From assembly GCA_018065295.1 (NCBI GenBank), contig JAGHTQ010000045.1, positions 1-21,581 of the forward strand: a DNA stretch of 21,581 bases, written 5' to 3'. The translations under genes were made by a program, and so were the position numbers. The stretch comes from Candidatus Colimonas fimequi (GTDB lineage: Bacteria; Bacillota; Clostridia; Peptostreptococcales; Anaerovoracaceae). Of this stretch, positions 1-7,077 are shown piece after piece. The notes beneath the pieces are model-generated. The model was not told the origin of the DNA. It saw nothing but the letters and a program-made list of their open reading frames with translations, and did not search any database. The number at the start of each line of letters is the position of its first letter. Position 1 is the first letter of the stretch.

Positions 1-23
1 ATATATAAATGTAGAAACATTGC

Positions 24-29
24 AAGGAG
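24..29 (+). promoter_or_regulatory. Ribosome binding site fixing the regulator start
   Basis: AAGGAG followed by an 11-nt spacer to ATG 41. It favours ATG 41 over the in-frame TTG at 20, which lies upstream of this site. Confidence 0.6.
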
Positions 30-40
30 CAAATTTACTC

Positions 41-1426
41 ATGAACAAACTGAGGTATTCAATTCAACTTAACACACTCATTCCAGTGCTGGAAGGCATC
101 AGTGACGCTTCGTTCATCGACGATGCCGACGGCATCTGTATCTGGTGTAACAGCGCGTGCGAAGAATTCTATCTCATAGACAAGGATGATATTCTGGGCA
201 AGACCGTAAACGAACTTGAAGGTCTTGGCATATTCTCACAGTCAGTTACTAAGATTGTACTTGAGAATAAGCTTGAGACTACAATCATCCACGAGAACAA
301 GGCAGGAAGAAAACTTCTCACATCCGGATACCCTATTTTTGACGATGACGGAAATATTATCTACATTATTACTACGTCAAGAGATATCACTTCATTAACT
401 TCAAGAGATAAGCGACTTGCTGCTATTAATAATAAGATGCTGGACGTTACTCAGATAGATAACATGGAAGTACCTGAGAGCAACGCCATCGCTTCTAGTG
501 TTTCAATGCAGAACGTTATGACTCTTACCAAGAGACTCGCTAACGTTGCATCGCCGGTACTCATTACCGGCGAGTCTGGAGTTGGCAAGGGTCTGATCGC
601 CAAAACTTTGCACGAAGAAGGAGTAAGAGCTGACGGACCATTTATCGTTGTTAACTGCAGCGCTATCCCAGAGACCATGATTGAAGCCGAATTCTTCGGT
701 TATGTCAGAGGAACTTTCACCGGAAGCCGCGCCGAAGGTAAAATCGGACTCTTCGAATCTGCCGAAGGCGGCACTATATTCCTTGATGACGTATCAGAAC
801 TTTCATTAAATATGCAGGCGAAACTACTGCGTGTACTTCGCGATCGTGTTATAACTCGTGTAGGAAGCATAAAGAACATTCCTATCGATGTTAGAATCAT
901 CTCAGCCACAAATAAGAACCTGAGAGATCTTGTTAAGGCCGGCAAGATTAGAGACGACCTTTATTACAGCCCTAACGTTGCACCTATCGCTGTACCCCCT
1001 CTTCGCGAGCGACCAGAAGATATCCTTCCATTAATACAGGTTGCGCTGAAGAAGTTTAACGAAGAACTTAACGAGAATAAGATCTTAAGTTCCGACGCCC
1101 TCACAGTACTTCTTAAGTACCAGTGGCCTGGCAACGTTAGAGAACTGGAGAACATCATCGAACGACTGATCATCACAACTGATGCACGAATCATAACAAG
1201 CAGCCAGATTCCTTCATTCCTACGTGAAGATGCAGAGACAAACACCAATGTCAACACAGACACATCCCTGCAGCTGGCTATGGAGAAGGCTGAACGTGAG
1301 ATTCTGACCAATGCCCTGCAGACATATAAGTCTACAAGGGCTATGGCGAAGGTTCTTCAGGTAAGTCAGCCTACAATTGTTAGAAAGCTTAACAAGTACG
1401 GGCTTACTTTATCCAAAAGTGAATAA
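41..1426 (+). CDS. Sigma-54-family transcriptional activator (PAS, AAA+, TyrR-type HTH)
   Basis: A 461-residue regulator, probably sensing a small molecule through its PAS domain and controlling the metabolic genes downstream. Order of domains: PAS at about residues 10-125, AAA+ sigma-54 interaction domain at about 145-385, C-terminal helix-turn-helix at about 410-455 ending in a STRAMAKVLQVSQPTIVRKL stretch that resembles TyrR-type HTHs. Seen motifs: Walker A GESGVGKG (177-184), the sigma-54 contact loop as GTFTGS (224-229) instead of GAFTGA, Walker B as LDD (248-250) instead of LDE, sensor II WPGNVREL (362-369). R304 of the arginine-finger region is present, but the second arginine usual a few residues later is Ser310. 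The start is placed at ATG 41 because AAGGAG lies 11 nt upstream; a TTG at 20 is in frame but has no such site. Family assignment is firm. Whether it still activates sigma-54 is uncertain, and the ligand is unknown. Confidence 0.9.
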   Translation: MNKLRYSIQLNTLIPVLEGISDASFIDDADGICIWCNSACEEFYLIDKDDILGKTVNELEGLGIFSQSVTKIVLENKLETTIIHENKAGRKLLTSGYPIFDDDGNIIYIITTSRDITSLTSRDKRLAAINNKMLDVTQIDNMEVPESNAIASSVSMQNVMTLTKRLANVASPVLITGESGVGKGLIAKTLHEEGVRADGPFIVVNCSAIPETMIEAEFFGYVRGTFTGSRAEGKIGLFESAEGGTIFLDDVSELSLNMQAKLLRVLRDRVITRVGSIKNIPIDVRIISATNKNLRDLVKAGKIRDDLYYSPNVAPIAVPPLRERPEDILPLIQVALKKFNEELNENKILSSDALTVLLKYQWPGNVRELENIIERLIITTDARIITSSQIPSFLREDAETNTNVNTDTSLQLAMEKAEREILTNALQTYKSTRAMAKVLQVSQPTIVRKLNKYGLTLSKSE

Positions 1427-1433
1427 ACGTTGA

Positions 1434-1471
1434 AATTGCAAAGGTTCCACCTTGCGTTAACCTTTGCAATT
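1434..1471. repeat. Perfect 13-bp inverted repeat after the regulator gene
   Basis: AATTGCAAAGGTT (1434-1446) is repeated in inverse at 1459-1471, with a 12-nt loop, 7 nt after the stop codon. There is no T run, so it is not a standard intrinsic terminator. GGTTCCA (1443-1449) can alternatively pair with TGGAACC (1471-1477), giving two mutually exclusive hairpins. It could be a weak terminator, an mRNA 3' stabiliser or a protein-binding site. Confidence 0.6.
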
Positions 1472-1529
1472 GGAACCAAACACTGTCAGAATTCACCACA
1501 TTTTGGGTATTAATGGCTATAATTTCCTG

Positions 1530-1547
1530 CGATACATTTTTGTATCG
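1530..1547. promoter_or_regulatory. GATACA inverted repeat, copy 1 (candidate activator site)
   Basis: CGATACATTTTTGTATCG is a perfect 7-4-7 inverted repeat. The identical 18-mer recurs at 1628-1645 and a degenerate copy is adjacent at 1549-1566. Repetition of a palindrome upstream of a gene, next to a gene for a dimeric HTH regulator, is what upstream activating sites of sigma-54-type activators look like. The binding protein is inferred. Confidence 0.6.
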
Positions 1548-1548
1548 G

Positions 1549-1566
1549 CGATACAATTTTGCATCA
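1549..1566. promoter_or_regulatory. GATACA inverted repeat, copy 2 (degenerate)
   Basis: CGATACAATTTTGCATCA keeps the left half-site and a weakened right half. Its centre lies 19 bp from that of copy 1, close to two helical turns, so two dimers could bind the same DNA face. Confidence 0.5.
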
Positions 1567-1614
1567 CACCCCTCAAACCCTTGAAATTACTGGCTTTTGG
1601 AATGTTAATTATTG

Positions 1615-1663
1615 AACAACCTATTTTCGATACATTTTTGTATCGCAGACAGGTTGTTTTTTT
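1615..1663 (+). terminator. Possible intrinsic terminator/attenuator around GATACA copy 3
   Basis: AACAACCT (1615-1622) pairs with AGGTTGTT (1651-1658). Inside, the 7-bp GATACA stem continues after a 5+5 internal loop, and a run of seven T covers 1657-1663. The lower stem is only moderately GC-rich, so efficiency is uncertain. It would end transcripts from the regulator gene about 230 nt after its stop. Confidence 0.45.
1628..1645. promoter_or_regulatory. GATACA inverted repeat, copy 3
   Basis: Exact duplicate of copy 1, 98 bp downstream of it (centre to centre) and about 165 bp upstream of the -35 box at 1809. It also forms the top of the hairpin at 1615-1658. Confidence 0.55.
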
Positions 1664-1728
1664 ATTTTCAGAAAGTTTAAATTTTATTAAAAATCATACT
1701 TTTGATTGTTTGTTAAACATTAAACAAC

Positions 1729-1761
1729 CGCTGAACCCTTGTAATTCCAACGGTTTCAGCG
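1729..1761 (+). repeat. Inverted repeat with AT-rich tail
   Basis: CGCTGAA (1729-1735) pairs with TTCAGCG (1755-1761). An extra CC/GG pair is possible across a bulge. ATTTTAT follows, so this is a weak terminator-like hairpin just upstream of the promoter. Function unknown. Confidence 0.35.
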
Positions 1762-1808
1762 ATTTTATATCCTTAAAATAGCCTTTACCCTAGGAGTACA
1801 CTATTTCT

Positions 1809-1837
1809 TTGACGTTTAGGAAATTAGTTGCTATTAT
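1809..1837 (+). promoter_or_regulatory. Vegetative (sigma-A type) promoter of the aldehyde dehydrogenase gene
   Basis: TTGACG (1809-1814), a 17-nt spacer and TATTAT (1832-1837), one mismatch from consensus in each box. The expected start point is near 1844, giving a leader of about 85 nt. A sigma-54-like GG/GC pair (GG 1819-1820, GC 1830-1831, with a good TTGCT -12) overlaps it, but the spacing is 9 instead of 10. Confidence 0.7.
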
Positions 1838-1841
1838 AAGA

Positions 1842-1866
1842 TTGTGAATAGGGGAGATATTCACAA
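1842..1866 (+). promoter_or_regulatory. 5'-terminal mRNA hairpin
   Basis: TTGTGAATA (1842-1850) and TATTCACAA (1858-1866) form a perfect 9-bp stem with a GGGGAGA loop, starting at the predicted transcription start. Such 5' stem-loops are known to slow mRNA decay. The half-sites recall Rex or CRP operators, but the spacing is too long for either. Confidence 0.5.
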
Positions 1867-1929
1867 ATGAATTTAGTTAACAAAATAAAGTTTTAAGATT
1901 TTTCTTTAGAGAAAAGGAGGAAAAAGAAA

Positions 1930-3357
1930 ATGGCAGAACTTAATTTCGCTGGATACGTTGCTGGATTAGTAGAAAAAGGTAGAGCAGCTCAGGCAATCGC
2001 TAACAACTTCACTCAGGAAGATGTAGATCTGATCACTGCTGCTGTAACATACAACCTCACAAAGCCAGAAAAGGCTAAGAAGTGGGCTGAAATGCTGGTT
2101 GAAGAATCAGGCATGGGTATTGCAGAAGATAAGGTTGGTAAGATCTATGGTAAGGTTTGGGGTGCATACCTCCAGATGAAGGACAAGAAGTCAGTTGGTC
2201 TCATCGACGACAATAAGGAAACTGGAATGCAGACTTATGCTAAGCCAATGGGCGTTGTTTGCGGTATCATGCCTGTAACAAACGGCGAAGCTACTCCAAT
2301 CGTTAAGTCAAACATGGCTCTTAAGACAAGAAATGCTATCATCCTGGCTCCACATCCTAAGTGCAGAAACCTGAACGTTGAAATCGTAAACGAAATCAGA
2401 GCTACACTGAAGAAGTTAGGTTATCCAGAAGATCTGGTACAGTCAGTAGAACCTGAATACGTTAAGCTTCAGACTTCACAGGAACTGATGAAGCAGTGTG
2501 ACTTCATCCTGGCAACAGGCGGCGAAGCACTGGTAGAAACAGCTTACTCATCAGGTACTCCAGCTATCGGCGTTGGTGTTGGTAACTGCGTATCAATCGT
2601 AACTGGTAAGACTCCAATGGATAAGGTTGCTGAAATGATCGTTAAGTCAAAGAGATACGACAACGCAACTTCATGCTCAACAGAAAACAACATCGTAGTA
2701 TTCGAAGATTGCTATGATGAATTCGTAGAAGAAATGGCTAAGAGAGGCGCTGTTCTGTTCAAGGACGGTTCAGAAGAAAAGGAAAAGCTCCAGGTTGCTA
2801 TGTGGCCTAACACTCCTAACGATCACGTACTTAACAGAGCTATCGTTGCTCAGAACGCTGAAACAATCGCTAAGATCGCTGGCATCGACGTTCCAGAAGG
2901 AACTTGCGTACTGATGGCAGAAGAAAATGGCGCTGGTCTTGATCACCCATTCGCAGGCGAAAAGCTTTCACCAGTATCAGGCGTACAGAAGGCTAAGGAC
3001 CTTGACGAAGCTATCGAAATCATGATGGCATGCCTCAACTATCAGGGTAAGGGCCACAGCTGTGGTATCCACACTGACAGCGATGAAGACGTTGCTAGAG
3101 TAGCAGCAGTTGCTCCTGTAACTAAGTGCGTAGTTAACCAGCCACAGTGCCTGACTAACTCAGGTGGTTGGGATTGCGGATTCCCAGTATCAATGACATT
3201 AGGTTGCGGTACTTGGGGCGGCAACAGTGTATCACACAACGCTACTTACAAGGATCTGCTCAACTTCACATACGTTTCAAGACAGATTCCTAACTGGAAG
3301 CCAGCTAAGGCTGAAGACTTCATCGATGCTGCAGTAATCGCTAAGGTTGACGCTTAA
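1930..3357 (+). CDS. CoA-acylating aldehyde dehydrogenase
   Basis: A 475-residue cytoplasmic enzyme expected to oxidise an aldehyde with NAD(P)+ and CoA to an acyl-CoA, or run in reverse. Seen: a PxTN-type motif (PVTNGEATP near 115-123), the ALKTRNAIILAPHP-type segment (130-143), catalytic Cys249 in NATSCSTEN, and a C-terminal GCGTWGGNSVS segment. Together these mark the EutE/PduP/SucD/sulfoacetaldehyde dehydrogenase branch rather than hydrolytic ALDHs. Length is normal. AAGGAGG sits 9 nt before ATG 1930. The aminotransferase gene follows 95 nt later, which suggests the substrate is the semialdehyde formed by transamination, for example sulfoacetaldehyde or malonate semialdehyde; this part is inference. 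Arg codons are almost all AGA and Lys codons mostly AAG, unlike the mixed use in the upstream regulator, suggesting high expression. Confidence 0.9.
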   Translation: MAELNFAGYVAGLVEKGRAAQAIANNFTQEDVDLITAAVTYNLTKPEKAKKWAEMLVEESGMGIAEDKVGKIYGKVWGAYLQMKDKKSVGLIDDNKETGMQTYAKPMGVVCGIMPVTNGEATPIVKSNMALKTRNAIILAPHPKCRNLNVEIVNEIRATLKKLGYPEDLVQSVEPEYVKLQTSQELMKQCDFILATGGEALVETAYSSGTPAIGVGVGNCVSIVTGKTPMDKVAEMIVKSKRYDNATSCSTENNIVVFEDCYDEFVEEMAKRGAVLFKDGSEEKEKLQVAMWPNTPNDHVLNRAIVAQNAETIAKIAGIDVPEGTCVLMAEENGAGLDHPFAGEKLSPVSGVQKAKDLDEAIEIMMACLNYQGKGHSCGIHTDSDEDVARVAAVAPVTKCVVNQPQCLTNSGGWDCGFPVSMTLGCGTWGGNSVSHNATYKDLLNFTYVSRQIPNWKPAKAEDFIDAAVIAKVDA

Positions 3358-3385
3358 TTCGGAAGTTCGCTAAATAAGTAATTCT

Positions 3386-3412
3386 CAGGGAAGTGGCTCT
3401 GCCACTCCCCTG
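3386..3412 (+). repeat. Stem-loop between dehydrogenase and aminotransferase genes
   Basis: CAGGGAAGTGGC (3386-3397) and GCCACTCCCCTG (3401-3412) form a 12-position stem with one A-C mismatch and a TCT loop. No T run follows, so it is more likely an mRNA-stabilising or partial-attenuation element inside a two-gene transcript than a full terminator. Confidence 0.6.
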
Positions 3413-3452
3413 TTACAAAATTTCACTTTGTTGATAATAAGGAGAAATAACA

Positions 3453-4781
3453 ATGACAATGACTATTAGAGAAAAAGATAAGAAGTATAACTTACATTCA
3501 TGGTCAGCACAGAACAAGGTAAACCCTATCGTTGTTACTAAGGCTGAAGGTCTCTACTTCTGGGACGAAGACGGCAAGAGATATGCAGACATGTCATCAC
3601 AGCTGGTTAACTCAAACCTGGGTCATGGCAACAAGGCTATCATCGATGCTATCTGCGAACAGGCTCAGAAGGTTCCTTTCATCGGACCTGCTTTCGCTAT
3701 CGACTGCAGAGCTGACGCTGCTGAAGCAGTAGTTGAACTTTCAGGTTTCGACGCTGGTTCAAAGGTATTCTTCTGCAACGCTGGTGCAGAAGCTAACGAA
3801 AACGCTATTAAGATCGCTAGACAGTACACTGGCAAGCTTAAGATCTTCTCAATGTACAGATGCTATCACGGTTCATCAGCAGGCGCTGGTATGCTGACAG
3901 GTGAACCAAGACACTTCTTCAACGAGCCAGGCGGCCCTGGATTCGTTAAGTACGATGGACCTTATGCTTACAGAGCACCTAAGGCTTGCAAGTTCGAAAA
4001 CGACGATGATATCGCTGATTTCTACCTCGAACTGCTTGAAAACCAGATCCTTTATGAAGGACCAGAACAGATCGCTGCAATCTGGCTCGAATCAGTAGTT
4101 GGTTCAAACGGTATCCTCATCCCACCAGTAAAGTGGTACCAGGGTGTTAGAGCACTGTGCGACAAGTACGAAATCCTGATGGTAGCTGACGAAGTTATGG
4201 CTGGTTGGTTCAGAACTGGTAAGGCATTCGCTTACATGAACTTCGATTATAAGCCAGACATGATCACTTTCGCTAAGGGCGTAACTTGCGGTTATGTTCC
4301 TCTCGGTGGCGTAGTAATGCAGCCAGCAATCGCTAAGTTCTTCGACGACACTTCAATGGGTTGCGGACTTACTTACTCAGCTCATCCAATGGGTTGTGCT
4401 GCAGCAGTAGCTACAATTGCTGAATACAAGAAGCAGAACATCGAAGAAAACGTTGCTAAGATGGGTGCTATCCTTGCTGAAATCGAAGACGGTTATGTAG
4501 ACGCTCACAAGTGTGTTGGTCAGGTTAGACACATTGGTCCGTTCTCAGCAATCGAACTGGTTAAGGATAAGGAAACTAAGGAACCATTAGTACCATTCGG
4601 TAAGGATTCAGAAGGCATCATGCCTAAGATCCTTGGCATGCTGAAGGCTGAAGGATTCTGGACATACTCACACGAAAACATGTTCGTTGTTTGCCCACCA
4701 CTGAACATCACAGAAGAAGAACTGAGAGAACAGATGGCAATCGTAGACAAGGTTCTGGATTCAGTAGACCAGATGATCTAA
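3453..4781 (+). CDS. Class III PLP-dependent aminotransferase (taurine/beta-alanine:pyruvate type)
   Basis: A 442-residue omega-amino-acid transaminase. Seen: N-terminal HSWSAQ motif (15-20), AEGLYFWDEDGKRYADMSSQ (31-50), phosphate-binding NAGAEANE (109-116), YRCYHG (135-140), cofactor-binding D246 in VADEV, and the PLP lysine K275 in TFAKG. The HSWSAQ plus WDxDGKRY signature matches proteins annotated as taurine--pyruvate aminotransferase and related enzymes, but substrate cannot be read from these motifs. AAGGAG is 8 nt before ATG 3453; a second ATG two codons on is possible. Paired with the acylating dehydrogenase upstream, it likely makes that enzyme's aldehyde, and shares its codon bias. 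A strong terminator follows. Confidence 0.88.
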   Translation: MTMTIREKDKKYNLHSWSAQNKVNPIVVTKAEGLYFWDEDGKRYADMSSQLVNSNLGHGNKAIIDAICEQAQKVPFIGPAFAIDCRADAAEAVVELSGFDAGSKVFFCNAGAEANENAIKIARQYTGKLKIFSMYRCYHGSSAGAGMLTGEPRHFFNEPGGPGFVKYDGPYAYRAPKACKFENDDDIADFYLELLENQILYEGPEQIAAIWLESVVGSNGILIPPVKWYQGVRALCDKYEILMVADEVMAGWFRTGKAFAYMNFDYKPDMITFAKGVTCGYVPLGGVVMQPAIAKFFDDTSMGCGLTYSAHPMGCAAAVATIAEYKKQNIEENVAKMGAILAEIEDGYVDAHKCVGQVRHIGPFSAIELVKDKETKEPLVPFGKDSEGIMPKILGMLKAEGFWTYSHENMFVVCPPLNITEEELREQMAIVDKVLDSVDQMI

Positions 4782-4820
4782 TAGCTATTAGAAATTAATA
4801 GGAATTTGGATAGTAATTTG

Positions 4821-4848
4821 AAGAGAAGGCTTCGGCCTTCTCTTTTTT
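4821..4848 (+). terminator. Intrinsic terminator of the dehydrogenase-aminotransferase unit
   Basis: AAGAGAAGGC (4821-4830), a TTCG tetraloop and GCCTTCTCTT (4835-4844) form a perfect 10-bp stem. T runs through 4848. Confidence 0.95.
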
Positions 4849-4886
4849 ATTGCCCCTCCTCTCCTGCAAAAGAACAACAGAACAAC

Positions 4887-4929
4887 AAAAGAACAAACAC
4901 GCAAACACGTGTTTACTTTTTGTTCTTTT
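4887..4929. promoter_or_regulatory. Concentric inverted repeats upstream of lexA (candidate operator)
   Basis: The outer arms AAAAGAACAAA (4887-4897) and TTTGTTCTTTT (4919-4929) enclose the perfect palindrome AAACACGTGTTT (4903-4914); their centres differ by half a base. The inner palindrome overlaps the -35 box. LexA usually represses its own gene, so this is the likely operator region, although no canonical GAAC-N4-GTTC site is present. Confidence 0.5.
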
Positions 4930-4940
4930 TATGATATTAT
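4912..4940 (+). promoter_or_regulatory. lexA promoter
   Basis: TTTACT (4912-4917), 17-nt spacer and TATTAT (4935-4940), with a TG at 4932-4933 making an extended -10. GAGGAGG (4951-4957) then precedes ATG 4966 by 8 nt, so the leader is short. Confidence 0.7.
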
Positions 4941-4965
4941 GTTCGTACTAGAGGAGGACGATTAA

Positions 4966-5610
4966 ATGTTAAAGGATCGTGAGAAGAGAATACTTGATTT
5001 CATGAAGCAAGAGATTAGACTTAAGGGCTATCCCCCTACTGTTCGTGAAATTTGCACAGCATTAGATATTAAGTCAACATCAACAGTTCACAACGACATT
5101 AAGAACCTTATGAAGCAGGGTTTCATTAAGAAGGACCCTTCTAAGCCTAGAGCTCTTAAGGTTGTTGATGACAGTGCACCAAATGATGGCGTTAGTCTTG
5201 CTCCAGCCGAATCAGTTAAGCATACAGCCGTTGTAGAAGTTCCACTGGTTGGCAGAATCGCTGCAGGAACTCCTATTCTGGCAGAACAGAATATTGAAGA
5301 CACCTTCCCTATTCCAGAACGTTTCGTTGGCGAAGGTACTAATTTCATGCTCACAGTTAAGGGCGAGAGCATGATCGAGGCAGGAATTATGGATGGAGAC
5401 TACATCCTGGTAGAGAGACAGAAGAGCGTTAGAAACGGTGATATCGTAGTTGCTATGGTGGACGGTTTCGAGAGTGAAGCAACTGTTAAGACATTCTACA
5501 AGGAAGATGACCATATCAGACTTCAGCCTGAGAACTCAACTATGAGCCCTATCATCGTTAAGGACGTTAAGATTCTGGGCAAGGTTAAGGGTGTATTCAG
5601 ATACTTCTAA
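4966..5610 (+). CDS. lexA: LexA SOS repressor
   Basis: A 214-residue repressor of DNA-damage genes. It binds operators as a dimer and cleaves itself when RecA filaments form. Seen: winged HTH (about 1-65) with the GYPPTVREI segment (21-29), the cleavage pair Ala100-Gly101 in GRIAAGTP, catalytic Ser135 in KGESMIEAGI and general-base Lys175 in EATVKTF. All key residues are present and length is typical. The gene stands alone, with its own promoter and a bidirectional terminator shared with the converging MATE gene. The leader holds a concentric palindrome that may be its own operator. Confidence 0.97.
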   Translation: MLKDREKRILDFMKQEIRLKGYPPTVREICTALDIKSTSTVHNDIKNLMKQGFIKKDPSKPRALKVVDDSAPNDGVSLAPAESVKHTAVVEVPLVGRIAAGTPILAEQNIEDTFPIPERFVGEGTNFMLTVKGESMIEAGIMDGDYILVERQKSVRNGDIVVAMVDGFESEATVKTFYKEDDHIRLQPENSTMSPIIVKDVKILGKVKGVFRYF

Positions 5611-5622
5611 ACAAATACAGAT

Positions 5623-5658
5623 AAAAAAGAACTTCTATTGGCAGAAGTTCTTTTTTTT
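5623..5658. terminator. Bidirectional terminator between lexA and the MATE gene
   Basis: A 14-bp stem, 5623-5636 with 5643-5656, loop ATTGGC. The arms contain GAACTTCT/AGAAGTTC, with A runs on one side and T runs on the other, so it works for both converging genes. Confidence 0.93.
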
Positions 5659-5682
5659 GCTGTTGAGTCTGGTATAAAGACT

Positions 5683-7077
5683 CTATTCTTCTATATTTGT
5701 TACTACATTCTTAGCCCACTTGTTTGATATGAATCTTCTTCCTACCAACACAGCCTTAACTACCTCTTCCAGCTTAATCAGTAAGACCACATAGTAAACA
5801 GGTAAACGCAGCCACATGGCGCCTATAAACGCCACAGGGACGCCAATTAACCAAACACAGGCCAATTCCCTTGTAGCAGCATAAAAGGTGTCTCCACCGC
5901 CTCTCAGGGCGCCAACGATGATAGTCGCATTGAACTGGTTCAGCCACAGTGTGCATCCGTATACCAGCAGTACTTTGCGACAAGCATCTGCCCCTTCAGG
6001 AGTAAAGTTGAACATGTCAACAATCGTCCCCGATACAGCGATTAGCAACACACCACATATTACGCTCACGATAAAGCTGACTTTGAGCAGCTTACGTGCA
6101 TATATCTTAGCTTCTTCAATTTTATTCTGCCCCAGAATTTCACCGATAATGATAAGCGTTGCAGAGCCGATACTAAAACTAAACATATCAAATATGCTAT
6201 TAATTGTGTTTCCCGCCTGAACCGCCGCATAGGCAGTAACACTGATATGACCTATAGCTACCAGATACATTGAATGACCCAGCTGCCATAAGCTCTCGTT
6301 AGCTGTAGTAGGAATAGAATTCCTGATTACTCTACCGCTTAAATCTCTGCTGATTCCCCTAAACTCGCTTAATCGTCCGCCAACGATGTTTTTCATTGGG
6401 AATACAACTGTCAGGATAATAGCAAGTTCTAGTGTCTTTGAGAAAATTGTCGCAATTGCAGCACCCCTGACTCCAAGGCACGGAAGTCCGAAAGAACCGA
6501 AAATCAACAGATAGTTACAGAATGTATTTGTAGAGAATGCCACCATGCTGGCAATAAGCGGCGTCTTCATCTGTTGAGTTGATCTAAGGGCAATAACAAA
6601 AGGCTGTGATACGCCTGTAATTAACATAGCTGGTGAACATATTCTCATATATTCACTGCCCATACGTATTACGTCCGCATCAGTTGAGAAAAGATGCATT
6701 ATTGGCGTTGCAAACAGATTAGCAATAATGAAGAACACTCCTCCAACGCCAATTGTGATTTTCGCCGACAGCCCAATAGTCTGCTTAATTCGCTTAATAT
6801 CTTTCGCACCCCAAAGCTGTGAAATGTAAGTTGCGGTACCACTAGTAAATCCATACATTACAAGATAATGGAGCAAAAGCAACTGAAATCCTGCACCTAC
6901 AGCTGCCAGCTCCGCTTCGCCCAGCGAACCCACCATCAGGTTGTCCACCAGAGATAACGAGCATGAAATCAGTTCCTGAACAGCTATAGGAAGAGCTATC
7001 ATTGTAAGTTTCTTATAAAATTGTCTATTAGCCGATTGATTTAAATCAGTTGTCATATCCGCCATAAACCCCTTCAT
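5683..7077 (-). CDS. MATE family efflux transporter
   Basis: A multidrug/toxin extrusion-type antiporter of up to 464 residues, with about 12 hydrophobic segments in two similar halves, as in NorM/MepA/DinF proteins. Typical pieces seen: an N-terminal LPIAVQELI segment followed by SLVDNLMVG, and a loop ending in GALRGGGDTFYA in the second half. It would pump organic cations or drugs out using Na+ or H+; the substrate is unknown. Start is unclear. ATG 7077 has no Shine-Dalgarno but overlaps the stop of a tiny upstream ORF (ATGA). ATG 7065 and ATG 7056 follow an AAGGGG at 7069-7074, spaced 3 and 12 nt; 7056 (MTTDLNQ) is also plausible. It converges with lexA and lies downstream of the moxR-vwa terminator. 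Confidence 0.92.
   Translation of the reverse strand: MKGFMADMTTDLNQSANRQFYKKLTMIALPIAVQELISCSLSLVDNLMVGSLGEAELAAVGAGFQLLLLHYLVMYGFTSGTATYISQLWGAKDIKRIKQTIGLSAKITIGVGGVFFIIANLFATPIMHLFSTDADVIRMGSEYMRICSPAMLITGVSQPFVIALRSTQQMKTPLIASMVAFSTNTFCNYLLIFGSFGLPCLGVRGAAIATIFSKTLELAIILTVVFPMKNIVGGRLSEFRGISRDLSGRVIRNSIPTTANESLWQLGHSMYLVAIGHISVTAYAAVQAGNTINSIFDMFSFSIGSATLIIIGEILGQNKIEEAKIYARKLLKVSFIVSVICGVLLIAVSGTIVDMFNFTPEGADACRKVLLVYGCTLWLNQFNATIIVGALRGGGDTFYAATRELACVWLIGVPVAFIGAMWLRLPVYYVVLLIKLEEVVKAVLVGRRFISNKWAKNVVTNIEE

Larger units (their letters stand above)
1427..1929. other. 503-nt intergenic control region
   Basis: AT-rich stretch between the regulator and the aldehyde dehydrogenase gene. It holds, in order: a perfect 13-bp inverted repeat just after the regulator stop, three copies of an 18-bp GATACA-type inverted repeat, a hairpin with a T run, a second hairpin near 1729-1761, a vegetative promoter, a 9-bp hairpin at the expected transcript 5' end, and a strong Shine-Dalgarno at 1914-1920. 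No convincing coding region: the one open frame of about 105 codons begins at a TTG inside the first inverted repeat and its composition looks random. Confidence 0.75.

Noticed and set aside
1591..1606. Possible -24/-12 sigma-54 promoter beginning TGGC
   Set aside because: The -12 position has GT instead of GC and the rest of the -24 box does not match. Two of the GATACA sites lie only about 40 nt away.
1464..1781. 105-codon open frame after the regulator gene
   Set aside because: It starts at a TTG inside an inverted repeat with no ribosome binding site, overlaps all the palindromes and the T run, and its product resembles no protein.
1819..1831. GG...GC pair with TTGCT resembling a sigma-54 promoter
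   Set aside because: Spacing is 9 where 10 is required, and the same bases form a good vegetative promoter.
1842..1866. Rex- or CRP-type operator
   Set aside because: The half-sites TTGTGA/TCACAA are right, but they are 13 nt apart, where both families need about 6.
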